Shown: positions 6,857 through 14,771, counted from the stretch's first letter. The stretch is DNA of 39,937 nt from Mycolicibacterium vulneris (GCF_002104765.1 NZ_NCXM01000044.1:1-39937); one strand, 5' to 3'. Notes: generated by a model not told the origin, from the sequence alone. Numbers and translations: made by a program.

Positions 6857-7747
6857 GTGGGTTTGGCGGGGGGCTTTGCATGGCCCGGCGGATCCGTACT
6901 GCTCGACGGCGGCTTGGCCACCGAGCTCGAAATGCGCGGCCATGACCTGTCCGACCCGTTGTGGTCGGCCAGGCTGCTCGCCGACGACCCGCGGGCCATC
7001 GCCGCCGTGCACGCCGCCTACTTCCGCGCCGGGGCCACGATCGCGACCACGGCCAGCTACCAGGCATCCTTCGAGGGGTTCGCCGCCCGCGGGTTCGATC
7101 GCCGGGAGACCGCCGGGCTGTTGCGCCGCAGCGTCGAGCTCGCCAAGGCGGCGCGGGACGAATTCGGCGGCGATGGGCTGCTCGTCGCCGCCTCGGTCGG
7201 ACCGTACGGCGCGGCGCTGGCCGACGGATCGGAGTACCGCGGGCGCTACGGCCTGTCGGTTGCGGCCCTGGCGCGCTGGCATCGCCCGCGGCTGGAGACC
7301 CTGGCCGACGCCGGCGCGGACCTGCTGGCGTGCGAAACCGTGCCAGATGTCGACGAGGCGCAGGCCTTGGTCGAGCTGGTGCGCTCGGTCGGGAAGCCAG
7401 CCTGGCTGAGCTACACGATCGACGGCGACCGGACCCGCGCCGGGCAATCGCTGGCCGACGCGTTCGCGGTGGCGGCCGGCGTCGACGAGATCGTCGCGGT
7501 CGGGGTGAACTGCTGCGCGCCCGACGACGCGCTCCCCGCGATCGCGCGCGCCGTGGCCGTCGGGAAGCCCGTCATCGTCTACCCGAACAGCGGTGAACGC
7601 TGGGATGCGTTGCGGCACAGGTGGATCGGCCCGTCGCGGTTCAGCACGGGCCTGGCGGCGCAGTGGACCGCGGCGGGGGCCCGCATCGTCGGCGGATGCT
7701 GCCGGGTGGGGCCCGCAGAGATCGCCGACCTTCGCCGAAGCCGCTAG
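6857..7747 (+). CDS. mmuM: Homocysteine S-methyltransferase
   Basis: 296 aa. The enzyme methylates homocysteine to methionine, with S-methylmethionine or S-adenosylmethionine as the usual donor in this family. The barrel begins with VLLDGGLATELE. The zinc ligands are the first cysteine of GVNCC (219-220) and the pair in GGCC (281-282), as in Pfam S-methyl_trans. The GTG at 6857 was chosen over the ATG at 6779: the extra 26 residues are not family-like, and a TACAGT box lies six bases before the GTG. The gene lies between clpX and clpP2 on the opposite strand, and its TAG overlaps the clpP2 stop within one CTAG. Confidence 0.92.
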   Translation: MGLAGGFAWPGGSVLLDGGLATELEMRGHDLSDPLWSARLLADDPRAIAAVHAAYFRAGATIATTASYQASFEGFAARGFDRRETAGLLRRSVELAKAARDEFGGDGLLVAASVGPYGAALADGSEYRGRYGLSVAALARWHRPRLETLADAGADLLACETVPDVDEAQALVELVRSVGKPAWLSYTIDGDRTRAGQSLADAFAVAAGVDEIVAVGVNCCAPDDALPAIARAVAVGKPVIVYPNSGERWDALRHRWIGPSRFSTGLAAQWTAAGARIVGGCCRVGPAEIADLRRSR

Positions 7748-8379
7748 GCGGACTGCGCCGAAAGCTTCCGGTACTCCAAGACGGTGTCGATGATCCCGTA
7801 GTCCTTGGCCTCTTCGGCGGTGAGGATCTTGTCCCGGTCGGTGTCCTTGCGGATCACCGCGGCGTCCTTATTGGTGTGGCGAGCCAACGTGGTCTCCATC
7901 AGCGTGCGCATCCGCTCGATCTCGGCGGCCTGAATCTCCAGATCGGAGAACTGCCCCTGGATCACACCCTGCAGCGAGGGCTGGTGGATGAGCACCCGGG
8001 CGTTGGGCAGCGCCATCCGCTTGCCTGGCGTCCCGGCGGCCAGCAGCACCGCCGCGGCAGAGGCGGCCTGACCCAGGCACACCGTCTGGATGTCGGCGCG
8101 CACATACTGCATGGTGTCGTAAATCGCCATCAGCGAGGTGAATCCGCCACCGGGCGAGTTGATGTACATGGTGATGTCGCGGTCGGGGTCCAGCGACTCG
8201 AGCACCAGCAGCTGCGCCATGATGTCGTTCGCCGACGCGTCGTCGACCTGCACGCCGAGGAAGATGATGCGTTCCTCGAACAGCTTGTTATACGGGTTGG
8301 ACTCCTTGACACCGAAGCTGGAGTGCTCGATGAACGAGGGCAGGATGTAGCGCGCCTGGGGCTGGGTTTCGGGGTTCAC
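7744..8379 (-). CDS. clpP2: ATP-dependent Clp protease proteolytic subunit 2
   Basis: 211 aa. ClpP2 forms one heptameric ring of the mixed ClpP1P2 protease and docks ClpX or ClpC1. The triad is visible: Ser107 in GQAASAA, His132 in LIHQPS, and an Asp in the IRKDTDRD segment. The oxyanion strand INSPGGG is at 74-80. The chosen GTG at 8379 starts NPETQPQARYILPSFIEHSSFG, matching the M. tuberculosis ClpP2 N-terminus, and overlaps the clpP1 TGA as GTGA. The frame is open further upstream, but only as a shadow of clpP1. Confidence 0.97.
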   Translation of the reverse strand: MNPETQPQARYILPSFIEHSSFGVKESNPYNKLFEERIIFLGVQVDDASANDIMAQLLVLESLDPDRDITMYINSPGGGFTSLMAIYDTMQYVRADIQTVCLGQAASAAAVLLAAGTPGKRMALPNARVLIHQPSLQGVIQGQFSDLEIQAAEIERMRTLMETTLARHTNKDAAVIRKDTDRDKILTAEEAKDYGIIDTVLEYRKLSAQSA

Positions 8380-8975
8380 TGGGCTTCTCCATTGGTGATG
8401 TGTGCGGCGCGGGTGATGATGTGGTCGACGAAGCCGTATTCCAGGGCTTCCTGCGCGGTGAACCACCGGTCGCGATCGGAGTCGGCCTCGATGCGTTCGA
8501 TTGACTGGCCGGTGAACTCGGCGTTGAGCCGGAACATCTCCTTCTTGATGACGTGGAACTGCTCGGCCTGGATGGCGATGTCGGCCGCGCTTCCGGTCAC
8601 CCCACCGAGCGGCTGGTGCATCAGGATGCGGGCGTGCGGCAACGCGTACCGCTTGCCCTTGGTGCCGGCGGCCAACAAGAACTCACCCATCGAGGCGGCC
8701 ATGCCCATCGCGTAGGTGGCAATGTCGCACGGCGCCAGCACCATGGTGTCGTAGATCGCCATCCCGGCGCTGATCGATCCGCCCGGTGAATTGATGTAGA
8801 GCGAAATGTCCTTGGTGGCGTCCTCGGCGGCGAGCAGCAGAATCTGCGCGCACAGCCGATTGGCGATTTCGTCGCTCACCTCCGAACCCAGGAAGATGAT
8901 GCGCTCGGACAGCAAGCGCTCATAGACCGAGTCCGTGAGGTTGAGACCCTGCGAGTTTGAACGCATGTCAGTCAC
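8376..8975 (-). CDS. clpP1: ATP-dependent Clp protease proteolytic subunit 1
   Basis: 199 aa. ClpP1 forms the second ring of the essential mycobacterial ClpP1P2 protease. Ser95 lies in GMAASMG and His120 in ILMHQP; the acidic member is in EADSDRD. Numbering is three below the M. tuberculosis protein (Ser98, His123), consistent with the GTG start at 8975 (VTDMRSNSQG), preceded by AGG about ten bases upstream. A longer frame to 9047 is not family-like. Downstream it is coupled to clpP2 by the GTGA overlap. A ClgR-type site lies about 95 bases upstream. Confidence 0.97.
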   Translation of the reverse strand: MTDMRSNSQGLNLTDSVYERLLSERIIFLGSEVSDEIANRLCAQILLLAAEDATKDISLYINSPGGSISAGMAIYDTMVLAPCDIATYAMGMAASMGEFLLAAGTKGKRYALPHARILMHQPLGGVTGSAADIAIQAEQFHVIKKEMFRLNAEFTGQSIERIEADSDRDRWFTAQEALEYGFVDHIITRAAHITNGEAQ

Positions 8976-9069
8976 GACTGGGTTACCTGCTTTCTCGAGA
9001 TCCGTATTCACGACACTAACCAACCGAGCCCACTGTTTCGCGGCCACGCACCCCTGAAACGGGCACGTT

Positions 9070-9080
9070 CGCTCACAGCG
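9070..9080. promoter_or_regulatory. ClgR-type binding site upstream of clpP1
   Basis: CGC-TCACA-GCG fits the core CGCYNANRGCG of the actinobacterial ClgR consensus (recalled from Corynebacterium). ClgR is known to activate clpP1P2 in M. tuberculosis. The site lies between tig and clpP1, about 95 bp upstream of the clpP1 start, a suitable place for an activator. Confidence 0.6.
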
Positions 9081-9091
9081 TCATGGCGCGG

Positions 9092-10576
9092 TCACTCCCC
9101 GGCGTCGGCCTCATCGGAGTCGCCGGCCTCGCCGGAGTCCTCGTCGGCCTCGGCATTCGAGTTGTCGGCCTGCTCCGTTGAATTGTCGGCCTCCTCCGTC
9201 GCGCCGGCCGGCGCGGCTGCGTCGGCCTCCTCCGTTGAATTGTCGGCCTCCTCCGCTCGCTTGCCGAAGAATTCACTGGTGTCGATGGCGTTTCCGGCGG
9301 TATCGGTGACGGTCGCCGCCCGGATCACCTCGGCGATGGCCAGCGCGCGCCGCACATCGGCGAACATGGCCGGCAGCTGGTTGTTCTCCTGGAGGTAGGC
9401 CAACAGCTGCTGGGGCTCGATGCCGTATTGCCGCGACGTCGCCACCAGGCGCTCGGTCAGGTCGTCCTGGCCGACCTGGACCTCCAGGTCGTCGGCCAGG
9501 GCGTCCAGCAGCAGCTGCCGTTTGACGTCCGTCTCGGCCGCCGTGCGCGTCTCGGTCTCGAACTCCTCGCGGGACTTGCCCTGCTGGGCCAGCACTTCCT
9601 CGAGCTTGGACTCGTCGTGGTCGAGGCCGTGCAGGGCGTTGTGCAACGCGCTGTCGACCTGGGCCTTGACGATGGCTTCCGGTAGCGGCACCTCGACCTG
9701 CTCGAGCAGCGTGTCGAGGGCGGCCTCGCGAATGTTCTCGGCCTGCTGGGCGCGCTTGGTGCGTCCGACCTGCTCGCGCAGGTTGGACTTCAGCTCCTCG
9801 ATGGTGTCGAACTCGCTGGCCAGTTGTGCGAACTCGTCGTCGGGCTCGGGCAGCTCACGTTCCTTGATCGACTTGACCGTGACGGTCACCTGGGCGTCCT
9901 TGCCCGCGTGTTCGCCGGTCGCCAGCTGCGCGGTGAACTCCTTGGGCTCGTCCACGGACAGACCGACCAGCGCCTCGTCCAGGCCCGCGATGAGCCGGCC
10001 CGAGCCGACCTCGTGGGACAGGCCCTGCGCGGCGGCGCCCGGAATCTCTTCGCCGTCGATGGTGGCCGACAGGTCGATCGAGACGAAGTCGCCGTCGGCG
10101 ACGGGGCGGTCCACCCCGGTCAGGGTGCCGAATCGGGCACGCAGAGACTGCAGTTCGGCGTCCACGTCCTCGTCGCTGACCTCAATCGGGTCCACCGAGA
10201 CCTTGAGCGCGCCGGGGTCCGGCAGTGTCAGCTTGGGGCGGACGTCGACCTCGGCAGTGAAGGCCAGCTCCTCGCCGTACTCCTTCTTGGTGACCTCGAT
10301 CTCGGGCTGGCCCAGCGGGTGCACCTCCGATTCGGCGACGGCCTGCCCGTACCGCGCGGGCAGCGCCTCGTTAACGACCTGATCGAGCATCGCCTCGCGG
10401 CCGAAGCGCGCCTCCAGCAACTTCGCCGGCGCCTTGCCCGGCCGGAACCCGGGCAGTCGCACCTGCTTGGCCAGCTCCTTATAGGCGCGCTGGAAGTCGG
10501 GCTCGAGTTCCGAGAAAGGGACCTCCACGTTGATGCGCACCCGGGTGGGGCTCAACTGCTCGACGGTGCTCTTCAC
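9092..10576 (-). CDS. tig: Trigger factor, ribosome-associated chaperone with prolyl isomerase domain
   Basis: 494 aa. Trigger factor binds nascent chains at the ribosomal exit. The N-terminal domain contains the GFRPGKAPAKLLE loop that contacts the ribosome. It is followed by an FKBP-type isomerase domain (about 155-245) and the helical chaperone domain. The start GTG at 10576 (VKSTVEQLSPTRVRINVEVPF) matches the M. tuberculosis N-terminus; the upstream extension is spurious. The protein is longer than M. tuberculosis Tig (466 aa from memory) because of an acidic Glu/Ala/Asp/Asn/Ser tail from about residue 441, built partly by a 21-bp repeat. It is upstream of and co-oriented with clpP1P2. 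Confidence 0.96.
   Translation of the reverse strand: MKSTVEQLSPTRVRINVEVPFSELEPDFQRAYKELAKQVRLPGFRPGKAPAKLLEARFGREAMLDQVVNEALPARYGQAVAESEVHPLGQPEIEVTKKEYGEELAFTAEVDVRPKLTLPDPGALKVSVDPIEVSDEDVDAELQSLRARFGTLTGVDRPVADGDFVSIDLSATIDGEEIPGAAAQGLSHEVGSGRLIAGLDEALVGLSVDEPKEFTAQLATGEHAGKDAQVTVTVKSIKERELPEPDDEFAQLASEFDTIEELKSNLREQVGRTKRAQQAENIREAALDTLLEQVEVPLPEAIVKAQVDSALHNALHGLDHDESKLEEVLAQQGKSREEFETETRTAAETDVKRQLLLDALADDLEVQVGQDDLTERLVATSRQYGIEPQQLLAYLQENNQLPAMFADVRRALAIAEVIRAATVTDTAGNAIDTSEFFGKRAEEADNSTEEADAAAPAGATEEADNSTEQADNSNAEADEDSGEAGDSDEADAGE
9162..9260 (-). repeat. 21-bp in-frame repeat in the tig tail
   Basis: Four copies of a unit like TTGTCGGCCTCCTCCGTTGAA (plus strand) lie at 9162-9182, 9183-9203, 9221-9239 and 9240-9260, with a 17-bp interruption between the second and third. 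They encode the acidic motif EEADNST. Confidence 0.8.
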
Positions 10577-10657
10577 GGGTGTGCTCCTCAGTGCTCGTTC
10601 TTTGCTCGTTGTTGGCGGTCGGTGGGTCGTGCGCATGGCACGGGCGGGTCGTGCTGG

Positions 10658-10731
10658 TCGGGGTGACAGGATTTGAACCTGCGGCCTTCCGCTCCCAAAG
10701 CGGATGCGCTACCAAGCTGCGCTACACCCCG
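10658..10731 (-). tRNA. tRNA-Pro (anticodon TGG)
   Basis: The acceptor arms CGGGGTG and CACCCCG pair perfectly and are followed by discriminator A. The anticodon stem TCCGC/GCGGA encloses TTTGGGA, giving TGG. The T arm contains GGTTCAAATCC. CCA is not encoded. Confidence 0.97.
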
Positions 10732-10854
10732 CGCTGACCTCGATGATCCTAAGGCCCCTCAACACCGGGTTGGCCACGGGCTTCGTAGCGACGTCGCAGA
10801 CCTCACGGAGCGATCACAAAACCGCGTCGATTAGATTTGATCTTCGTCGCCAGC

Positions 10855-10860
10855 TACAGT
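10855..10860 (+). promoter_or_regulatory. Putative -10 element of tRNA-Gly
   Basis: TACAGT lies 19 bases before the tRNA, with TTAGAT at 10831-10836 as a possible -35 and an 18-base spacer. This is a pattern match only. Confidence 0.35.
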
Positions 10861-10879
10861 CACGCTCGACTAAATACAT

Positions 10880-10950
10880 GCGGGCGTAGCTCAATGGTAG
10901 AGCCCTAGTCTTCCAAACTAGCTACGCGGGTTCGATTCCCGTCGCCCGCT
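10880..10950 (+). tRNA. tRNA-Gly (anticodon TCC)
   Basis: The acceptor arms GCGGGCG and CGCCCGC pair perfectly, discriminator T. The anticodon stem CTAGT/ACTAG encloses CTTCCAA, giving TCC. The T arm contains GGTTCGATTCC. It lies 32 bases upstream of lipP on the same strand and diverges from tRNA-Pro. Confidence 0.97.
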
Positions 10951-10982
10951 CGGGCTAACTATCTGCTCGTTAGAAAGGCGCC

Positions 10983-12173
10983 ATGAGCGACCTGAAGACC
11001 GACGCATCAATCCACGGGTCATGCGCCTCGGACTTTGCCGGAGTTCGCGACGCATTCGAGCGCAATTTCACGCTGGGCGATGACGTCGGCGCTGCTGTCG
11101 CGGTGTGGGTCGACGGATCTCTGGTCGTCAACCTGTGGGGTGGCTGGGCCGACGCGGCCCGCACCCGGCCGTGGCGGCAGAACACCCTCACTACCGTGTT
11201 GTCCGGCACCAAGGGCCTGTCGGCCACGTGCGTGCACCAGCTCGCCGACCGCGGCGAGCTGGATCTGCAGGCTCCGGTCGCTTACTACTGGCCCGAGTTC
11301 GCCCAGGCGGGCAAACAAGACATCACGCTGGCGATGGTGATGAGCCACCGGTCCGGGGTGATCGGCCCGCGCACCCGGATGCGGTGGGAGCAGGTCGCCG
11401 ACTGGGACTACGTCTGCGAACAGCTGGCCGCCGCGGAGCCCTGGTGGGAGCCCGGGACCGCGCAGGGCTACCACATGACGACCTTCGGTTTCATCATGGG
11501 CGAGGTGTTCCGCCGGGTGACGGGCCGGTCCATCGGCCAATACCTGCGCACCGAGATCGCCGAGCCGTTCGGCGCCGACGTCCATATCGGGCTGCCGCTG
11601 AGCGAGCAGCACCGCTGCGCCGAGCGGGTCCACAAGCCGCACGCCCGCGACCTGCTGGCCGAGGCGAAGGCCCCCGGCTATCCCACCAGCCTGGCCGAGC
11701 ACCCCAAGGCGGGACTGTCCATTTCGATGGGGTTCGCCCCCGATGACGAACTCGGCTCGCACGACCTGAACCTGTGGCGCGAACTCGAGTTCCCCGGCAC
11801 CAACGGGCAGGTCTCGGCGCTGGGGTTGGCGACGTTCTACAACGCGCTCGCCCAGGAGAAGGTGCTCAGCCGCGAGCACATGGACCTGGTGCGGGTCTGC
11901 CAGGGCGGGCTGGACACCGACCTGGTGCTGGGCCCGCGGGTCGCCGACCACGGATGGGGCCTGGGCTACATGCTCAACCAGCGCTGCGTCAACGGACCCA
12001 ACCCGCGGATCTTCGGCCACGGCGGGCTGGGCGGCTCGTTCGGGTTCGTCGACCTAGAGCACCGCATCGGCTACGCGTATGTGGCCAATCACTTCGACCC
12101 CACCAAGGCGAACGCGGACCCGCGCAGCCTGGTGCTGTCCAACGAGGTCTACTCCGTGCTGGGAGTCATCTAG
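10983..12173 (+). CDS. lipP: Beta-lactamase-fold serine hydrolase/esterase, LipP type
   Basis: 396 aa, orthologous in position and type to Rv2463. It belongs to the class C beta-lactamase/family VIII esterase fold: Ser74 and Lys77 in the SGTK motif form the SxxK nucleophile pair, Tyr163 (GYHMTTFG) is the likely catalytic tyrosine, and FGHGGLGG near the C-terminus replaces the KTG box. No signal peptide is seen, so it is probably cytosolic. The ATG at 10983 follows GAAAGG. It starts 32 bases after tRNA-Gly and ends before a strong two-way hairpin. The natural substrate is unknown; short-chain esters are typical for the family. Confidence 0.88.
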   Translation: MSDLKTDASIHGSCASDFAGVRDAFERNFTLGDDVGAAVAVWVDGSLVVNLWGGWADAARTRPWRQNTLTTVLSGTKGLSATCVHQLADRGELDLQAPVAYYWPEFAQAGKQDITLAMVMSHRSGVIGPRTRMRWEQVADWDYVCEQLAAAEPWWEPGTAQGYHMTTFGFIMGEVFRRVTGRSIGQYLRTEIAEPFGADVHIGLPLSEQHRCAERVHKPHARDLLAEAKAPGYPTSLAEHPKAGLSISMGFAPDDELGSHDLNLWRELEFPGTNGQVSALGLATFYNALAQEKVLSREHMDLVRVCQGGLDTDLVLGPRVADHGWGLGYMLNQRCVNGPNPRIFGHGGLGGSFGFVDLEHRIGYAYVANHFDPTKANADPRSLVLSNEVYSVLGVI

Positions 12174-12185
12174 CGCCGGAACGCA

Positions 12186-12217
12186 AACGCGCCCTGCCGG
12201 GAGCGGCAGGGCGCGTT
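12186..12217. terminator. Strong hairpin terminator between convergent genes
   Basis: A perfect 14-bp stem (12186-12199 with 12204-12217, AACGCGCCCTGCCG and its complement) encloses the loop GGAG. It lies between the lipP stop and the stop of the Pro-rich gene on the other strand. No U-tract follows, which is common for mycobacterial hairpin terminators. It can act in both directions. Confidence 0.75.
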
Positions 12218-12237
12218 CGGGTGGGTGACTTGTCGGA

Positions 12238-12570
12238 TCAGGGGTGCCAGCCGGGAGGCGGCGGCGGCCCCCACGGGCCACCCGGAGGTGGTGGCGGTCC
12301 CCACGGGCCACCCGGAGGTGGCGGCGGTCCCCACGGGCCACCCGGAGGTGGCGGCGGTCCCCACGGGTCACCGGGTGGCGGTCCGCCACGCCAGTCGTGG
12401 CAGTGGTTCCAGTCCCAGTTATTACCCCAGCCCGGATCCCAGTTGTCACCCGGACACCATTGCGGGAAGGGTCCGGGGTGAGCCTGCGCCTCGGTTGCGA
12501 CGCCCAAGCCCGCCAAACCCAGCCCGCCGATTGCGAGAGCCGTTGCGGCCAAACGTGGAAGAGTTTTCAC
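12238..12570 (-). CDS. Small secreted proline/glycine/tryptophan-rich repeat protein
   Basis: 110 aa, function unknown. The start is taken as GTG at 12570: VKTLPRLAATALAIGGLGLAGLGVATEAQA is a good Sec signal peptide, with likely cleavage after AQA at residue 30. The mature part has a Trp/Asp/Asn-rich segment with two cysteines (WCPGDNWDPG and NHCHDW), then a C-terminal half made of GPPPPPGGPW repeats. An in-frame GTG further upstream would lengthen it by about 15 residues. No Shine-Dalgarno sequence is clear. The export signal and repeats suggest a wall-associated or extracellular protein. Confidence 0.75.
   Translation of the reverse strand: MKTLPRLAATALAIGGLGLAGLGVATEAQAHPGPFPQWCPGDNWDPGWGNNWDWNHCHDWRGGPPPGDPWGPPPPPGGPWGPPPPPGGPWGPPPPPGGPWGPPPPPGWHP
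12271..12360 (-). repeat. 30-bp minisatellite in the Pro-rich gene
   Basis: Three tandem 30-bp units at 12271-12300, 12301-12330 and 12331-12360. The second and third are identical and the first differs at one base. Degenerate partial units flank both sides. Each encodes GPPPPPGGPW in frame. Confidence 0.9.
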
Positions 12571-12692
12571 AGGAGCGTTCTTACCCGCATCGCTGCTTTT
12601 GCTAACAATTGGCACCAGTGTTTTGAGCTGAGAGTTTCCTGCCAATCCGCGCGCCGTCCCCCGGGCTGCGGCTTTGGACGGGACCGGCGGGG

Positions 12693-13499
12693 TCACTTCT
12701 GGCAGGTCGGGCACCAGAAAACGTTTCGCCCCTCTAGCACCGTCGTGCGGATCGGATCGCCGGACACCCGGCAGGGCTCGCCGGCCCGCCGGTAGACGTA
12801 GGTGCGGGGCCGGTCGGGCCGGTACGACGGCGCGCCGTGGTCGTGTTCGGGGCGCACCACGATGATCTTCCCGCCGCGCAATCCGACCTTCATCAGCGCG
12901 ACCAGATCGGTCCAGGCCGCGTCGAACTCGTCGTCGCCGACGTCGCGGCCGGGCCGGAACGGGTCGATCCGGTGCCGGAAGAGCAACTCGCTGCGGTAGA
13001 CGTTGCCCACCCCGGCCATCACCGTCTGGTCCATCAGCAGCGCACCAATTGGTCTGCGGGACTTGGTAATCCGCTTCCACGCCCATGACGGATCGGCGTC
13101 GCTGCGCAACGGGTCGGGACCCAGCCTGGCCAGGACGTCGCTGACCTGGCCCTCGTCGATGACCTCGCACACCGTCGGGCCGCGCAGGTCGGTGCCGTAG
13201 CCGGCGCCGATCATGCGCATCCGCACTTGCCCGATCGCCTCGGGAAACAGGCCGTCGGCGGGACGTTCCCATTCGGTGAAGGCGCCGTACAGCCCCAGGT
13301 GCACATGCACGATCGGGCCGCCGGCGTAGTGGTGGAACAGGTGTTTGCCCCATGCGCTGGTGCGCTGCAACACCCGGCCGTCGACCACCGCGGCCGAATC
13401 AGCGAAGCGGCCCTGTGGGCTGGACACCGCGACGGGGGCGCCGGCATACCGGCGTTGGTGCAGCCGGGCCAACCGGTGCAGGGTATGCCCTTCGGGCAC
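12693..13499 (-). CDS. nei1: Fpg/Nei-family DNA glycosylase (Nei1 type)
   Basis: 268 aa, counterpart of Rv2464c. It removes oxidised bases and cleaves the abasic strand in base excision repair. The catalytic N-terminus PEGHT is present (Pro2 nucleophile and Glu3 after Met removal). DQTVMAGVGNVYRSE is the helix-two-turn-helix. The C-terminal zinc finger is abnormal: C243, C263 and C266 are present, but the position expected to be the second cysteine is Ser246 (CRVSG; codon TCC). GTG at 13499 follows GGAAAGG by seven bases. It starts 18 bases after rpiB on the same strand, probably co-transcribed. Confidence 0.9.
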   Translation of the reverse strand: MPEGHTLHRLARLHQRRYAGAPVAVSSPQGRFADSAAVVDGRVLQRTSAWGKHLFHHYAGGPIVHVHLGLYGAFTEWERPADGLFPEAIGQVRMRMIGAGYGTDLRGPTVCEVIDEGQVSDVLARLGPDPLRSDADPSWAWKRITKSRRPIGALLMDQTVMAGVGNVYRSELLFRHRIDPFRPGRDVGDDEFDAAWTDLVALMKVGLRGGKIIVVRPEHDHGAPSYRPDRPRTYVYRRAGEPCRVSGDPIRTTVLEGRNVFWCPTCQK

Positions 13500-13517
13500 G
13501 CGCAGACCTTTCCGGGG

Positions 13518-13997
<480 letters not shown>

Positions 13998-14067
13998 GCC
14001 CGCAATCCTTACACAGCCACGCGCCGGGCCGGCGGCGGCGATCACGGTGGATCGCCGCGCGACCGGC

Positions 14068-14691
14068 TTAGTCGAATTCGGGCTTCTCGGTGCGGCTGCG
14101 CTTGAGCTCGAAGAAGTGCGGGTAGGACGCGAAGGTGACCGAGGCGTCCCACAGCTTGCCCGCTTCCTCACCGCGCGGAATCTTGGAGAGCACCGGCCCG
14201 AAGAACGCCACATCGTTGACGTGGATGGTCGGGGTGCCGACATCGTCGCCCACCGCGTCCATGCCGGCGTGGTGGCTCTTGCGCAGCGCCTCGTCGTACT
14301 CCTCGCTGTTCGCGGCCTCCGCCAACTCGGCCGGCAGGCCCGCGTCGGCCAGCGCCAGCTTGATCACGTCATCCAGATCCTTGTTGCCCTCGTTGTGAAT
14401 GCGAGTGCCCATCGCGGTGTACAGCGGCGCGAGCACCTCGGCACCGTGGGCCTGCTCGGCGGCGATCGCCACCCGCACCGGACCGAACGCCTTGACCATC
14501 CGCTCCCGGTACTCCTCGGGCAGACCCTCGCGGTTTTCGTTGAGTACCGCCAGGCTCATCACGTGGAAGTTCACGTCGATGTCGCGAACCTTCTCCACCT
14601 CGAGGATCCAGCGCGAGGTGATCCATGCCCACGGACACAGCGGATCGAACCAGAAATCGGCCTTGTTCTTCGCGGTGGCGGTGTCAGGCAT
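14068..14691 (-). CDS. DsbA-family mycothiol-linked oxidoreductase, Rv2466c homologue with CPWA active site
   Basis: 207 aa, close to M. tuberculosis Rv2466c along its length: FWFDPLCPWAWITSRWILEV at 13-32, then SHHAGMDAVGDDVGTPTIHVN with the cis-proline TPT, and FFGPVLSKIPRGEEAGKLWDA. Rv2466c is a cytoplasmic mycothiol-dependent reductase that activates the prodrug TP053 and uses a CPWC site. Here Cys19 is kept but residue 22 is Ala (codon GCA), giving a monothiol CPWA site. Other actinobacterial members may share this form. ATG follows AAAGGA by six bases. Start-to-start it is divergent from pepN. Confidence 0.88.
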   Translation of the reverse strand: MPDTATAKNKADFWFDPLCPWAWITSRWILEVEKVRDIDVNFHVMSLAVLNENREGLPEEYRERMVKAFGPVRVAIAAEQAHGAEVLAPLYTAMGTRIHNEGNKDLDDVIKLALADAGLPAELAEAANSEEYDEALRKSHHAGMDAVGDDVGTPTIHVNDVAFFGPVLSKIPRGEEAGKLWDASVTFASYPHFFELKRSRTEKPEFD

Positions 14692-14771
14692 GGCGGGTCC
14701 TTTCGTGAAGTGAAAAGTCTGATCTGCACAACCGTAGGCGTCTGCGTCCTGTTCCCGGTTTGCCCGACCCG

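Noticed and set aside
12271..12360. CRISPR-like array
   Set aside because: Units are contiguous without spacers and encode an in-frame peptide repeat; it is a minisatellite.
12238..13353. 371-codon frame that includes the Pro-rich protein
   Set aside because: Its N-terminal two thirds is an out-of-frame shadow of nei1; a signal peptide begins at 12570.
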